Origin: Paenibacillus oceani
GTDB taxonomy: Bacteria > Bacillota > Bacilli > Paenibacillales > NBRC-103111
Direction of reading: 5' to 3'
Assembly: GCF_014705615.1 (NCBI RefSeq)
Contig: NZ_JACXJA010000014.1
Span: 1-64,000 of the forward strand
DNA: 64,000 nt
This document shows positions 18,502 to 26,266 of the stretch, piece by piece. Under the pieces are notes generated by a model that had not been told where the DNA came from, made no database searches, and saw only the letters and a program-made list of their open reading frames with translations. Within the stretch, counting starts at the first letter, position 1; each line of letters starts with the position of its first letter. The position numbers and the translations under genes are program-made.

Positions 18502-18990
18502 TTATACGTCCTGCTTCGCAGCCGCCCGGAGCGGTGCGGCCGCCAGCCTGGCCTGGGCAGCTTTTCGCAGCCGCAGCTCCAGCTTCCCGATCAGCCATAA
18601 CGGCAGAAGCAGGCAGAGCAGTGAAGCGAGAACCGTAAGCGGCAGCATCCAGACGACTTCCGGACGGGCGAAATACGGGATTAAGGAAACGGCGAGAATT
18701 GGCGCGGCATTCCACCTGCACCATTGAATCAATAAGACGGTCACGAGCGCGGTAGCGAGCAGCGAGAGAGCGCCGCTGCTGATCGTGTAGAAGACCGCTC
18801 CGATTCCGGTCGAGATACAAGCTCCGAAGATGACCCTCCGGATGTCCTTTATCTGGTCCATCCGCTGCATGAACAAGTAGCTGAACGCGCCGAGAGTCGG
18901 GTAAAACACCATTTTAAAAATGGGGTAGTGCGCGGAGATCCAGTAGACGGCGGCAAGATATCCGCATATGACGAATGAACGCAGTAACAT
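18502..18990 (-). CDS. Small polytopic membrane protein, possibly HPP-like
   Basis: A 162-residue protein with four or five hydrophobic segments and a basic C-terminus (LRKAAQARLAAAPLRAAAKQDV). The pattern YPTLGAFSYL-x-FGACISTGIGA-x-NAAPILAVSLIPYF loosely recalls HPP-family membrane proteins, but the HPP tripeptide itself is missing, so this is a weak suggestion. The ATG at 18990 has AAAGGA about 12 bases upstream. A TTG at 19020 would add ten residues but lacks a ribosome site. The function is unknown. Confidence 0.6.
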   Translation of the reverse strand: MLLRSFVICGYLAAVYWISAHYPIFKMVFYPTLGAFSYLFMQRMDQIKDIRRVIFGACISTGIGAVFYTISSGALSLLATALVTVLLIQWCRWNAAPILAVSLIPYFARPEVVWMLPLTVLASLLCLLLPLWLIGKLELRLRKAAQARLAAAPLRAAAKQDV

Positions 18991-19048
18991 GTTGTCGAAC
19001 TTGTCCTTTGATAAACTCAAATTCCGATTTGAATACTAGTCAATCCAT

Positions 19049-19078
19049 ATTGTACACGATAGTTTTGTTTAACAACAA
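19049..19078 (-). promoter_or_regulatory. Candidate promoter of the small membrane protein gene
   Basis: On the minus strand TTGTTG (19073-19078) and TACAAT (19049-19054) with spacing 18. Confidence 0.4.
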
Positions 19079-19185
19079 ATAAGAAATGCTTATGCAAATG
19101 CGAGAATCGCTTATAGATGGAAACGCGATGCCGGCCTGCATAACGAAGCGGCTGTGTGCTTTGTCACAGAACGTTGGTTATTGGA

Positions 19186-19199
19186 GTGATTGCAATCAC
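19186..19199. promoter_or_regulatory. Crp/Fnr-type operator in the hmp promoter
   Basis: GTGATTGCAATCAC is a perfect 14-bp palindrome of the Crp/Fnr class. Its centre (19192.5) lies about 42 bases before the start of transcription predicted from the -10 box TATAAT at 19223-19228. That is the classic class II activator position, and the -35 region is poor, as expected for activator dependence. A second, imperfect palindrome TGTGCTTTGTCACA lies at 19155-19168. A Crp/Fnr gene sits directly downstream of hmp. Confidence 0.6.
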
Positions 19200-19276
19200 A
19201 CTTCGCGCATGCTCCGGCTCCTTATAATGGGCACATAAGGCACGATACAAGTCCAAAACAGTGAGGAGAATGAAAC

Positions 19277-20518
19277 ATGCTAAACGAAGCTACGATCGCC
19301 ATCATCAAATCCACGGTGCCGATTCTTAAAGACCGCGGAACCGAGATTACCAAACGATTCTACGAGCTTTTGTTCTCAAGTCATCCCGAGCTGCTCCATA
19401 TATTCAATCACGCCAATCAGAAGCAGGGCAAACAACAGGCCGCGCTGGCCAATGCGGTATACGCCGCCGCCGCTCACATCGACCAGTTGCCGGCGATCCT
19501 GCCGGTCGTCAAACAGATTGCGCACAAGCACCGGAGCCTGGGAGTGAAGGCGGAGCACTACCCGATCGTCGGTCAGAACTTGCTCGCCGCGATAAAGGAT
19601 GTGTTGGGCGATGCGGCCACGGACGAGATTTTGCAGGCATGGGCGGATGCGTACGGCGTGATCGCCTCGGTATTCATAGAAGTCGAACAATCGATGTACG
19701 ACCAAGCCGAAGGGCAGGACGGAGGCTGGGAAGGGTTCCGGGCATTCGTTATCCAGAAGAAGGTGAAGGAGAGCGACGTGATCACTTCGTTTTACCTCGT
19801 CCCGCAGGACCGCAAGCCGATCGCGGGTTTTGAGCCGGGACAATACGTGAGCGTCCAAACGAAGCTGCCGGACGACGGCTACACGCACATTCGCCAATAC
19901 AGTCTCTCCGACGCGCCGGGGAAACCGTACTACCGGATATCGGTGAAACGGGAAGATGCTATCGGCAGCCGCCCGGCCGGAAAGGTGTCTACCGCTCTGC
20001 ATGAAAAAACGAATGAGGGCGATGTCCTGCTGCTGTCGGCTCCGGCGGGCGACTTCACCTTAAACCGCGACGATAAGAGACCGGTCGTGCTGATCAGCGG
20101 CGGGGTCGGCCTGACTCCGATGGTCAGCATGCTGAACACACTGGTGGAAACACAGCCGCATCGCCCTGTCACGTTTATCCATTCGGCTCAGAACGGAAGC
20201 GTCCATGCGATGAAGGAGCATGTGAACCGGTTGGCGCAGGCTCATCCGCAGTTGTCCGTCCGGTATTGCTACGCCGAGCCTAATGAAGCGGACCAAGCCG
20301 CGGGAACATATCACCGGGAAGGCTACGTCGATGCGGACTGGTTGAAAACCGTAATCCCTTCGACAAACTCCAGCGTTTACTTCTGCGTGCCTCAGCCGTT
20401 CATGGCGGTCGTCAACAGCGCGCTGAAAGCATGCGGCGTCGCGGACTCCGATCTTCATTACGAGTTTTTCGGTCCGGCGGCCAGCCTGGAACAGCCGGCG
20501 CTTCAGACCCAGCCTTAA
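19277..20518 (+). CDS. hmp: Flavohemoglobin (nitric oxide dioxygenase)
   Basis: A 413-residue fusion of a globin and a ferredoxin reductase-like module. Globin residues are intact: Tyr29, Phe43 and proximal His85 (QIAHKH). The FAD domain shows RQYSLSD and the NAD(P)H domain shows LISGGVGLTPMVSML, followed by the C-terminal FCVPQPFM and FFGPAASL. The enzyme converts NO and O2 to nitrate using NAD(P)H and protects against nitrosative stress. GTGAGGAG precedes the ATG. The gene has a Crp/Fnr-like operator upstream and is convergent, with a one-base gap, to a Crp/Fnr regulator. Confidence 0.95.
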   Translation: MLNEATIAIIKSTVPILKDRGTEITKRFYELLFSSHPELLHIFNHANQKQGKQQAALANAVYAAAAHIDQLPAILPVVKQIAHKHRSLGVKAEHYPIVGQNLLAAIKDVLGDAATDEILQAWADAYGVIASVFIEVEQSMYDQAEGQDGGWEGFRAFVIQKKVKESDVITSFYLVPQDRKPIAGFEPGQYVSVQTKLPDDGYTHIRQYSLSDAPGKPYYRISVKREDAIGSRPAGKVSTALHEKTNEGDVLLLSAPAGDFTLNRDDKRPVVLISGGVGLTPMVSMLNTLVETQPHRPVTFIHSAQNGSVHAMKEHVNRLAQAHPQLSVRYCYAEPNEADQAAGTYHREGYVDADWLKTVIPSTNSSVYFCVPQPFMAVVNSALKACGVADSDLHYEFFGPAASLEQPALQTQP

Positions 20519-20519
20519 C

Positions 20520-21041
20520 CTAATCGTCCGTCGAGCGAAGCTTCGCCGCTTGCGAACGGAGCAGTCGATTCACCGTCTCGCGGCGCATGCCGATTAATTG
20601 TCCGATTTCGTCCTGGGTTAAAACGTCGGTCAGCGTAGCCGGCGAGATATAAACCGCAAACCATTCCTGCAAACTTTTCAGCTTGGCCGCCGGAGTCGTC
20701 TGGGTCAGCTGGTCGATGCGCTGCTGCATCATTCTCAGCTTGCTTTGGAGCAGCAAAGCGACCTCCAGACATTTATCCGGATTGCCCGCAAGCGAATCGT
20801 ACCATTCCTTCGAGGGCAGTACTTCAACCTCGCTGGTGACGATTGCGACTGCAGTCCCGTGGTAAGGCTTCGGCGTAATTAAGGAGTGGTGGGGGATCAT
20901 CTCGCCGGAAACGATAATATTCACCAAGACCGGATTGCCGTCTTCATGTACGCGAATAATTTTAAGCAGGCCGCTCTTCAGACGATACAGCGGCCCGTTT
21001 TCCCCTTGCCGGAATAACGTTTCCCCTTTGTGAAGAAGCAT
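20520..21041 (-). CDS. Crp/Fnr-family transcriptional regulator
   Basis: A 173-residue, shortened Crp/Fnr protein. The cyclic-nucleotide-binding-like beta barrel spans about residues 1-110 (KGETLFRQGENGPLYRLKSGLLKI), followed by the dimer helix and a winged helix (LTQDEIGQLIGMRRETVNRLLRS) whose recognition helix GMRRETVNR fits the family. There is no N-terminal cysteine cluster and only one cysteine in the protein, so it is unlikely to hold an Fnr-type iron-sulfur cluster. The signal is unknown. Its place beside hmp and the palindrome in the hmp promoter suggest it controls hmp. GAAGGAGGG precedes the ATG. Confidence 0.82.
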   Translation of the reverse strand: MLLHKGETLFRQGENGPLYRLKSGLLKIIRVHEDGNPVLVNIIVSGEMIPHHSLITPKPYHGTAVAIVTSEVEVLPSKEWYDSLAGNPDKCLEVALLLQSKLRMMQQRIDQLTQTTPAAKLKSLQEWFAVYISPATLTDVLTQDEIGQLIGMRRETVNRLLRSQAAKLRSTDD

Positions 21042-21255
21042 TTGCCGCCCTCCTTCTTTTTCCTGGCTCCCGATGTCCGCACTCGATTCAACCGATACGA
21101 ACAGCTTCTAAACGACGCTTTTTCCGGTGAATACCCCTGTTTAAGAGAGGGTCTTTTCGGGTTAAAGAAGTTTCATTTGGCTTGCGGCGATAAAAAAGAG
21201 CCCGTAAGGACTCTGGATAATTACCGGATGCGTGATGGTGTTCCCCCTGCAAGCG

Positions 21256-21756
21256 TCAGGTACGCTCGAGGATGAGCTGATACAAATATACATCCTGCCA
21301 GGCGTTAAATTTGCAGCCTACTTCGCGAAGCACGCCAGCTTCGGTAAAGCCGAATTTGCGGTGCAGGCGCACGCTTGCCTCATTGCCCCCGGTAATGCCG
21401 GATATGAGGACGTGAAAGCCGAGATCCCGCGCCATATCGATCATGTGCTGCAGCAGTACGGAGCCGATTCCGCCGCCTCTGCAGTCTGTATCCAAGTAAA
21501 TGGAAAGCTCTGCCGTCAACTGGTATGCCGGCTTTGGCCGATATGGTGTCAGACAGCAATAACCGGCCACACCCGATTCGTTCTCCGCTACAATAATCGG
21601 GAACCGTTCGTTAAATTGCGCGAACCAGCGTTCCCGCTCCTGTAGCGTCTGGGGTGTCAGATCAAATGTGGCCGCAGAGTGAATGACAGCATCATTGTAG
21701 ATGTCCAGCAGTTTCGGGAGATCTTGCCTTACCGCCGGGCGGATTCGAAGGATCAT
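21256..21756 (-). CDS. GNAT N-acetyltransferase, phosphinothricin acetyltransferase-like
   Basis: A 166-residue GNAT protein: IRPAVRQDLPKLLDIYNDAVIHSAATFDL, the acetyl-CoA loop DTDCRGGGIGSVLLQHMI, and GNEASVRLHRKFGFTEAGVLREVGCKFN-W-DVYLYQ, a pattern typical of the PAT/YwnH subgroup that acetylates methionine sulfone or sulfoximine-type amines. The actual substrate is inferred only to that level. Its ATG overlaps the stop of the upstream ftsW-type gene (ATGA), so translation is probably coupled. A TTG five codons earlier was rejected. Confidence 0.85.
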   Translation of the reverse strand: MILRIRPAVRQDLPKLLDIYNDAVIHSAATFDLTPQTLQERERWFAQFNERFPIIVAENESGVAGYCCLTPYRPKPAYQLTAELSIYLDTDCRGGGIGSVLLQHMIDMARDLGFHVLISGITGGNEASVRLHRKFGFTEAGVLREVGCKFNAWQDVYLYQLILERT

Positions 21757-22958
21757 GCGCGTTTGCTCCAATCGTTGCGATCTCTTGCGAAGCCGGTACG
21801 TTTCTCCGGTTTCTCGGCCCGGTCCGGCCTTGTGATGTCCCGGGATATGCTGAGCAGGATGCCGATACTGGCCATCGTAACCGAAAGGGAGGAGCCCCCG
21901 GCGCTTATAAACGGCAGCGTAACGCCGGTCATGGGAATCGTCCCCGTCACTCCGCCCATATTAATCAACGCCTGAATGGCGATCAGACCTACGATGCCTG
22001 TCCCTGCCAAACTGCCGAACAGATCGGTGCAGCGCAGGGCAACGATAAATCCGCGCCATAGAAACGCCAAATACAACAGCAGGAAAAGCACCGTTCCGAT
22101 AAACCCGAATTCTTCCCCGATAATTGCAAAAATAAAGTCGTTATGGGCCTCCGGTAAATAATGCATCTTCTGGATGCTTTGTCCGAAACCCGCTCCGGTC
22201 AGTTCGCCATGGCCAAATGCATATAGAGACTGCACCAACTGATAGCAGCTGCTCTGCTGATCGAACCACGGGTCCAGATAACAGGCAATCCGGTCCATCC
22301 GGTAGCCCAGCGAGTCTGCGGAGATAAGGTAGCCCGCCAGAAAGATCGCTGCAATGACGGTGATTGACCCTACGGCCAAGAAAATATGTTTGAGATTGGC
22401 GCCTCCGACCACGATTACGAGCGAAGCGGCAAGAACAAGAATCATCGTGGAGCCGAAATCCGGCTGTAGCATGATGAGTCCCGCCACAATCCCGACGATG
22501 ATGACAGCGGGCAGCAGCCCGTTTTTCAGATCGCGAAACCGCTCGCCTTTTTTACTGATCAAAAGCGACAAATATAAAATGACGCCGACTTTGGCGAACT
22601 CGGAAGGCTGCAAGCTTCCCATGCCGCCCGGAAGGTTAAACCAGCTTCTCGCCCCGTTGACCTCGAAGCCGATAAAAGGCACCAGCACGAGCATAACGAG
22701 TACGACGATAAACCCCGGCCTCAAGAGCGGCTTAAGCCGCCTGTAAGGAATGTTCATAAGAAAAAACATGCCAACCGTGCCGGCGACGGCAAAGATGGCT
22801 TGTTTTTTCACGAAGTATAACGGATCGTTGCCGAACTTCTCTTTGGCAAGTGCCGTAACGGAACTGGCGCTAAACACCATCACGAGCCCGAAGCCGACGA
22901 GCAGGAACGTAAGAAGCAGCAGCAAAAAATCAGGTGTGCCTCTGCGTTGTTCGGTCAT
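21753..22958 (-). CDS. ftsW: FtsW/RodA/SpoVE-family peptidoglycan glycosyltransferase (SEDS)
   Basis: A 401-residue membrane protein with about ten hydrophobic segments. SEDS features are present: SLQPSEFAKVGVILYLS, LLQPDFGSTMILVLAASL, the long extracytoplasmic loop with LPEAHNDFIFAIIGEEFGF, and the C-terminal VTGTIPMTGVTLPFISAGGSS. SEDS proteins polymerise glycan from lipid II together with a class B PBP; FtsW acts at division, SpoVE in spore cortex. FtsW is most likely here, but SpoVE cannot be excluded because no partner PBP gene is adjacent. It lies 19 bases after the YugN-like gene and overlaps the GNAT gene. Confidence 0.88.
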   Translation of the reverse strand: MTEQRRGTPDFLLLLLTFLLVGFGLVMVFSASSVTALAKEKFGNDPLYFVKKQAIFAVAGTVGMFFLMNIPYRRLKPLLRPGFIVVLVMLVLVPFIGFEVNGARSWFNLPGGMGSLQPSEFAKVGVILYLSLLISKKGERFRDLKNGLLPAVIIVGIVAGLIMLQPDFGSTMILVLAASLVIVVGGANLKHIFLAVGSITVIAAIFLAGYLISADSLGYRMDRIACYLDPWFDQQSSCYQLVQSLYAFGHGELTGAGFGQSIQKMHYLPEAHNDFIFAIIGEEFGFIGTVLFLLLYLAFLWRGFIVALRCTDLFGSLAGTGIVGLIAIQALINMGGVTGTIPMTGVTLPFISAGGSSLSVTMASIGILLSISRDITRPDRAEKPEKRTGFARDRNDWSKRA

Positions 22959-22977
22959 ATCGGTTCCGCCTTCACGT

Positions 22978-23325
22978 TTATTCGCTCAGCTGTTTTTTCA
23001 GTTCGGCCAGTTTTTGATTGGCTACTTTCACGATCTGATCCGGTACCGGCGAATCATAATCGAGTCCGTGCGGGAACGTGCCGCGTCCCAAGTATGTATC
23101 TTCGATGACAAGGATCGCATAAGGCGATTCCAGCTTGCCTTCCACCGCTCTTGTGTTGATGCGAAGGAAGTAATCCACCTTATTCGCTTTATCTTCCAGC
23201 TTCAGGTCGTAGGTAGCGCGGTAATATTCCCACTGCCAGCGAACGAAGCCCAGCTTCTCCGAAGCGCCGTCCAGATGAGCCAAATCGCTTTTTAATCCTT
23301 TAATTCCCGCATTTTCAATAATCAC
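22978..23325 (-). CDS. YugN-like family protein
   Basis: A 115-residue cytosolic protein resembling B. subtilis YugN: FVRWQWEYYRATYDLKLEDKANKVDYFLRINTRAVEGKLESPYAILVIEDTYLGRGTFPHGLDYD. No enzymatic motif is visible and the function of the family is unknown. Translation begins at GTG with AGGAGG nine bases upstream. It is the first gene of a three-gene leftward operon with ftsW and a GNAT gene, which may hint at an envelope-related or growth-related role. Confidence 0.72.
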   Translation of the reverse strand: MIIENAGIKGLKSDLAHLDGASEKLGFVRWQWEYYRATYDLKLEDKANKVDYFLRINTRAVEGKLESPYAILVIEDTYLGRGTFPHGLDYDSPVPDQIVKVANQKLAELKKQLSE

Positions 23326-23386
23326 GATAGGGAAACCTCCTGCGTATCATTTAAAGTAGTTCCGATAGGGGCGCAATCCTCTATTC

Positions 23387-23415
23387 ATGATAGTATGTTT
23401 CCCTTGCATGCGCAA
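23387..23415 (-). promoter_or_regulatory. Candidate promoter of the yugN-ftsW-GNAT operon
   Basis: On the minus strand TTGCGC (23410-23415) and TATCAT (23387-23392) with spacing 17, about 62 bases before the GTG start. Confidence 0.45.
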
Positions 23416-23537
23416 GCCTATTAAGATCCGATATATTAAAATTTGATGACGGCTCGGGGCGATGCGGATGAAACGGAGGCTTCGTTCTGGTACAATGAAG
23501 GGATCAGAATCGCGAGCTTATGCGGGGGTGCAGGAAA

Positions 23538-24728
23538 GTGAACAGCATTACGGAACGGCTGCAATCGTTATTTCCGGACATGGTCGAATGGCGGCGCCAT
23601 TTGCACCGTCATCCCGAGCTTTCTTATGGAGAACAGATGACCTCAGCCTTTGTCGCGGGGAAGCTTGCCGAGTGGGGAATCGAGGTAAGAACCGGGGTCG
23701 GCGGATACGGGGTAACCGGCACGGTCCGGGGAGGCCGGAGTAGAGGCCCACGCCTGACTGCTGCGCTGAGAGCCGATATGGATGCGCTGCCGATTCAGGA
23801 CGGCAAATCGTGCGACTACGCTTCCACCGTGCCGGGCGTGATGCACGCTTGCGGACACGATGCGCATACGGCAGCTTTGCTTGCGGTGGCGAAGATGTTC
23901 GCAGAGAACAAAGACGAATTGCCGGGGGATGTCCGGTTTTTGTTCCAGCCTGCGGAAGAAATCAGTCCCGGCGGCGCGGAGCCGATGATCGCAGACGGGG
24001 CGCTGGACGGCGTAGATCGTGTATACGGGGTCCATCTGTGGACGCCGTTTCCCGCAGGAATCGTTTATTCGGCCCCAGGACCGGTTATGGCCGCCGCCGA
24101 CGAATTCGTCATCCACATCCGGGGGAAGGGCGGCCACGGAGGCTTGCCGCATCAGACGGTCGACAGCATACTCGTAGGTTCGCATCTGGTCGTCAATTTG
24201 CAGACCATTGTCAGCCGCAGTGTCGATCCGACCGAGCCGGGCGTCGTCTCCATCGGCAAGTTTCAGGCCGGCAACGGCTTCAACGTGATCGCGGAAACAT
24301 GCAGCATTAACGGAACGGTGCGTTCCTTCGATGATAAGGTCAGGGAAACCATCGTCTCCCGAATGGAACGGATCTGCGCCCATACCGGAGAGATGTTCGG
24401 AGCGGACATCCAGTTGGACTACAAGCCCGGATACCCTCCGGTCGTGAACGACAAGGCCGAGACGGAACGGTTTTTCCGCGTTGCGGAAAGCTTGTTCGGT
24501 GCGGAGCACGTTCAGGCTTCTCCGCTGATTATGGCCGGGGAAGATTTTTCTTATTATTTGCAGTGTGTACCGGGCTGCTTCATGTTCGTCGGCGCCGGCA
24601 ACCCGGCCGCCGGTATTGCGGCGCCTCACCATCATCCGATGTTCGATATCGACGAGTCGGCCATGCTGCAGTCGGCGCAGCTTCTGGCATCGATGGCCGT
24701 CAGCTATTTGAGCGGAAGCTCCCGCTGA
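23538..24728 (+). CDS. M20-family amidohydrolase (N-acyl-amino acid/hippurate hydrolase type)
   Basis: A 396-residue M20D metallohydrolase. Metal and catalytic motifs are intact: EWRRHLHRHPELSYGE, ALRADMDALPI, ACGHDAHTAALL, FQPAEEISPGGAEPMI, VYGVHLWTPFPAGI and the C-terminal GEDFSYYLQ-PG. Enzymes of this subgroup (AmaA, HipO, YtnL-like) cleave N-acyl groups from amino acids or similar amides using two metal ions. The GTG at 23538 (MNSITERLQSLFPDM) is preferred, with GGGGTG upstream; an ATG at 23520 would add six residues but has a weak ribosome site. A TACAAT at 23491 may be the -10 box. Confidence 0.88.
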   Translation: MNSITERLQSLFPDMVEWRRHLHRHPELSYGEQMTSAFVAGKLAEWGIEVRTGVGGYGVTGTVRGGRSRGPRLTAALRADMDALPIQDGKSCDYASTVPGVMHACGHDAHTAALLAVAKMFAENKDELPGDVRFLFQPAEEISPGGAEPMIADGALDGVDRVYGVHLWTPFPAGIVYSAPGPVMAAADEFVIHIRGKGGHGGLPHQTVDSILVGSHLVVNLQTIVSRSVDPTEPGVVSIGKFQAGNGFNVIAETCSINGTVRSFDDKVRETIVSRMERICAHTGEMFGADIQLDYKPGYPPVVNDKAETERFFRVAESLFGAEHVQASPLIMAGEDFSYYLQCVPGCFMFVGAGNPAAGIAAPHHHPMFDIDESAMLQSAQLLASMAVSYLSGSSR

Positions 24729-24827
24729 ACATTCTGCGCATGGTACAAACTCACATGCATTTCTCTTCAGCCGGGCGGAAAGCCTATAGAAGCAATCTGT
24801 CATCAACGACTGAAGAGGAGGATCTAC

Positions 24828-25265
24828 GTGAGAACGATACAAGATATTATGAGCACCGACTGCGTCACCGTTTCGCCGCAGGATAACATTTACGAAATTG
24901 CCGTCAAGATGAAGCAAAACGATATCGGGTTTATTCCTGTAGTCGAGGGGCGGAAGCTGATCGGCGTCGTAACGGACCGGGACCTTGTCATCCGCGGTTA
25001 TGCGGAGAAACATTCCGGCTCGACTGCGGTGGAAGAAGTGATCTCCAAGGACGTCACGACGGTCGGACCGGACACGTCCGTAGACGAAGCGGCCAAGCTG
25101 ATGGCGCGCCAAAAAATCCGCAGGCTTCCTGTCGTGAGCGGCGGAGAGCTGATTGGGGTTGTCGCGATCGCCGACTTGGCCGTTCGGGAGATTTTCGTAA
25201 ACGAAGCGGGAGAAGCGCTCAGCGAAATTTCCGAAAATGTGGACCATGCCGCAACGGTTCATTAA
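24828..25265 (+). CDS. Two-CBS-domain protein
   Basis: A 145-residue protein made almost entirely of a CBS pair: TIQDIMSTDCVTVSPQDNIYEIAVKMKQNDIGFIPVV with GVVTDRDLVIRGYA, then VISKDVTTVGPDTSVDEAAKLMARQKIRRLPVV with GVVAIADLAVRE. CBS pairs bind adenosine nucleotides and act as energy sensors, in this type without an attached effector domain. It resembles B. subtilis YhcV and YlbB-like proteins. Translation begins at GTG with GAGGAGGAT upstream. It is probably cotranscribed from nearby, 99 bases after the amidohydrolase gene, and is followed by a terminator. Confidence 0.9.
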   Translation: MRTIQDIMSTDCVTVSPQDNIYEIAVKMKQNDIGFIPVVEGRKLIGVVTDRDLVIRGYAEKHSGSTAVEEVISKDVTTVGPDTSVDEAAKLMARQKIRRLPVVSGGELIGVVAIADLAVREIFVNEAGEALSEISENVDHAATVH

Positions 25266-25271
25266 TTACGC

Positions 25272-25305
25272 AAACCCGGGAGACGCCTAAGGCTCCCGGG
25301 TTTTG
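25272..25305 (+). terminator. Intrinsic terminator of the CBS gene
   Basis: AACCCGGGAG pairs with CTCCCGGGTT, then TTG. Strong stem, short T tract. Confidence 0.75.
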
Positions 25306-25402
25306 TACGTCCTGGCGCTAGCATACGCTGCAGCTCGGCTCGGCACTGCCCGAATACGCGGATGCTGCAGGCGGCCGGTCTGCCCGTGTTTCTGCTTATC
25401 AG

Positions 25403-26113
25403 TTAGCCGGCTTTACGAAATCCGGCTTCTTCCGCTTCCTCTTCCGTACAAAACAGCATCTCTTCCTTCGTCTGATTGTACGACTTGCCGCCCGGCACAT
25501 GATAAATTTTTTCGTTTTTGGAATTAATATTGCCTTTAATGTTCGGTTCTTTGCAGGATGCCGTCCGGTTAGGACTTTCGCCGTTGCCGCCTTTTTTGCC
25601 CCATAGCCCTTTGTTTGTATTGCGGGCCTCGCGTTCCGCTTCCACGAACGTTTTGGCGAACGTTACATTTGGCACAATCGTCATCGTGTTGGCGTACCCT
25701 TCCCGGAGCAGCGTCTCGTTGTACATGACGGATTCGCCTTGGATGAACAAGTAGCGGAGCTTCCTGCCGTATTTGTCCGTGTCGCCGGCGTCGGCGAACA
25801 GGTAGACGGTTTTACCGGTCAACTGCTTTTTACTGAAGGCGCTTGCTTCTTTGCCATACGCTTCGACAGGGCTGTTCGGTTTGACCGTCTCGGGCGTATT
25901 CATGCCGATCAGCCGCACCTTATCGCCTTCCTTCGTCTCCAGCGTATCCCCGTCTACTACGCGTTTTACTTCCGTCGTCTCGTACTTCTGGCCTTTCAAT
26001 TCCGGATACCGACTCCATATGCCGCTCATATCGCTTGCCTCGCCGCTCCCGGAAGGCGCCGCGCAGCCGGCAAGGATGAGGGTGAACCAGAGCCATACCA
26101 CCATCGGTTTCAT
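25403..26113 (-). CDS. Secreted thermonuclease (SNase) lipoprotein with C-terminal HVPGG domain
   Basis: A 236-residue protein with a lipoprotein signal (MKPMVVWLWFTLILAGC, lipobox LAGC, Cys17). The staphylococcal nuclease fold follows: VKRVVDGDTLETKEGDKVRLIGMNTPE, YGKEASAFSKKQLTGKTVYLF and YGRKLRYLFIQGE. The catalytic Arg, Asp and Glu positions appear filled. The C-terminal 50 residues (NIKGNINSKNEKIYHVPGG... CTEEEAEEAGFRKA) are a small accessory domain common on Gram-positive extracellular nucleases. It would degrade DNA or RNA at the cell surface using Ca2+. It is divergent from the XPB helicase gene, 153 bases apart; its export signal argues against a direct repair role. Confidence 0.9.
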   Translation of the reverse strand: MKPMVVWLWFTLILAGCAAPSGSGEASDMSGIWSRYPELKGQKYETTEVKRVVDGDTLETKEGDKVRLIGMNTPETVKPNSPVEAYGKEASAFSKKQLTGKTVYLFADAGDTDKYGRKLRYLFIQGESVMYNETLLREGYANTMTIVPNVTFAKTFVEAEREARNTNKGLWGKKGGNGESPNRTASCKEPNIKGNINSKNEKIYHVPGGKSYNQTKEEMLFCTEEEAEEAGFRKAG

Positions 26114-26266
26114 TACACTACGTTCCTCTCTCCATAAGATCAGATTCTATAGTACCTTTTCACAGGCTCCGGTTCAAATCGAGGAGCCGTCCGTTTAATT
26201 CCGCCGGATTCATTTCATACTAATAGAGAAGAGTGCCATTTCCCGAAAGGAATAGGAGGGAGAGCT

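Noticed and set aside
23643-25262. 539-codon open frame on the minus strand
   Set aside because: Antisense to the amidohydrolase and CBS genes, whose protein motifs are clear.
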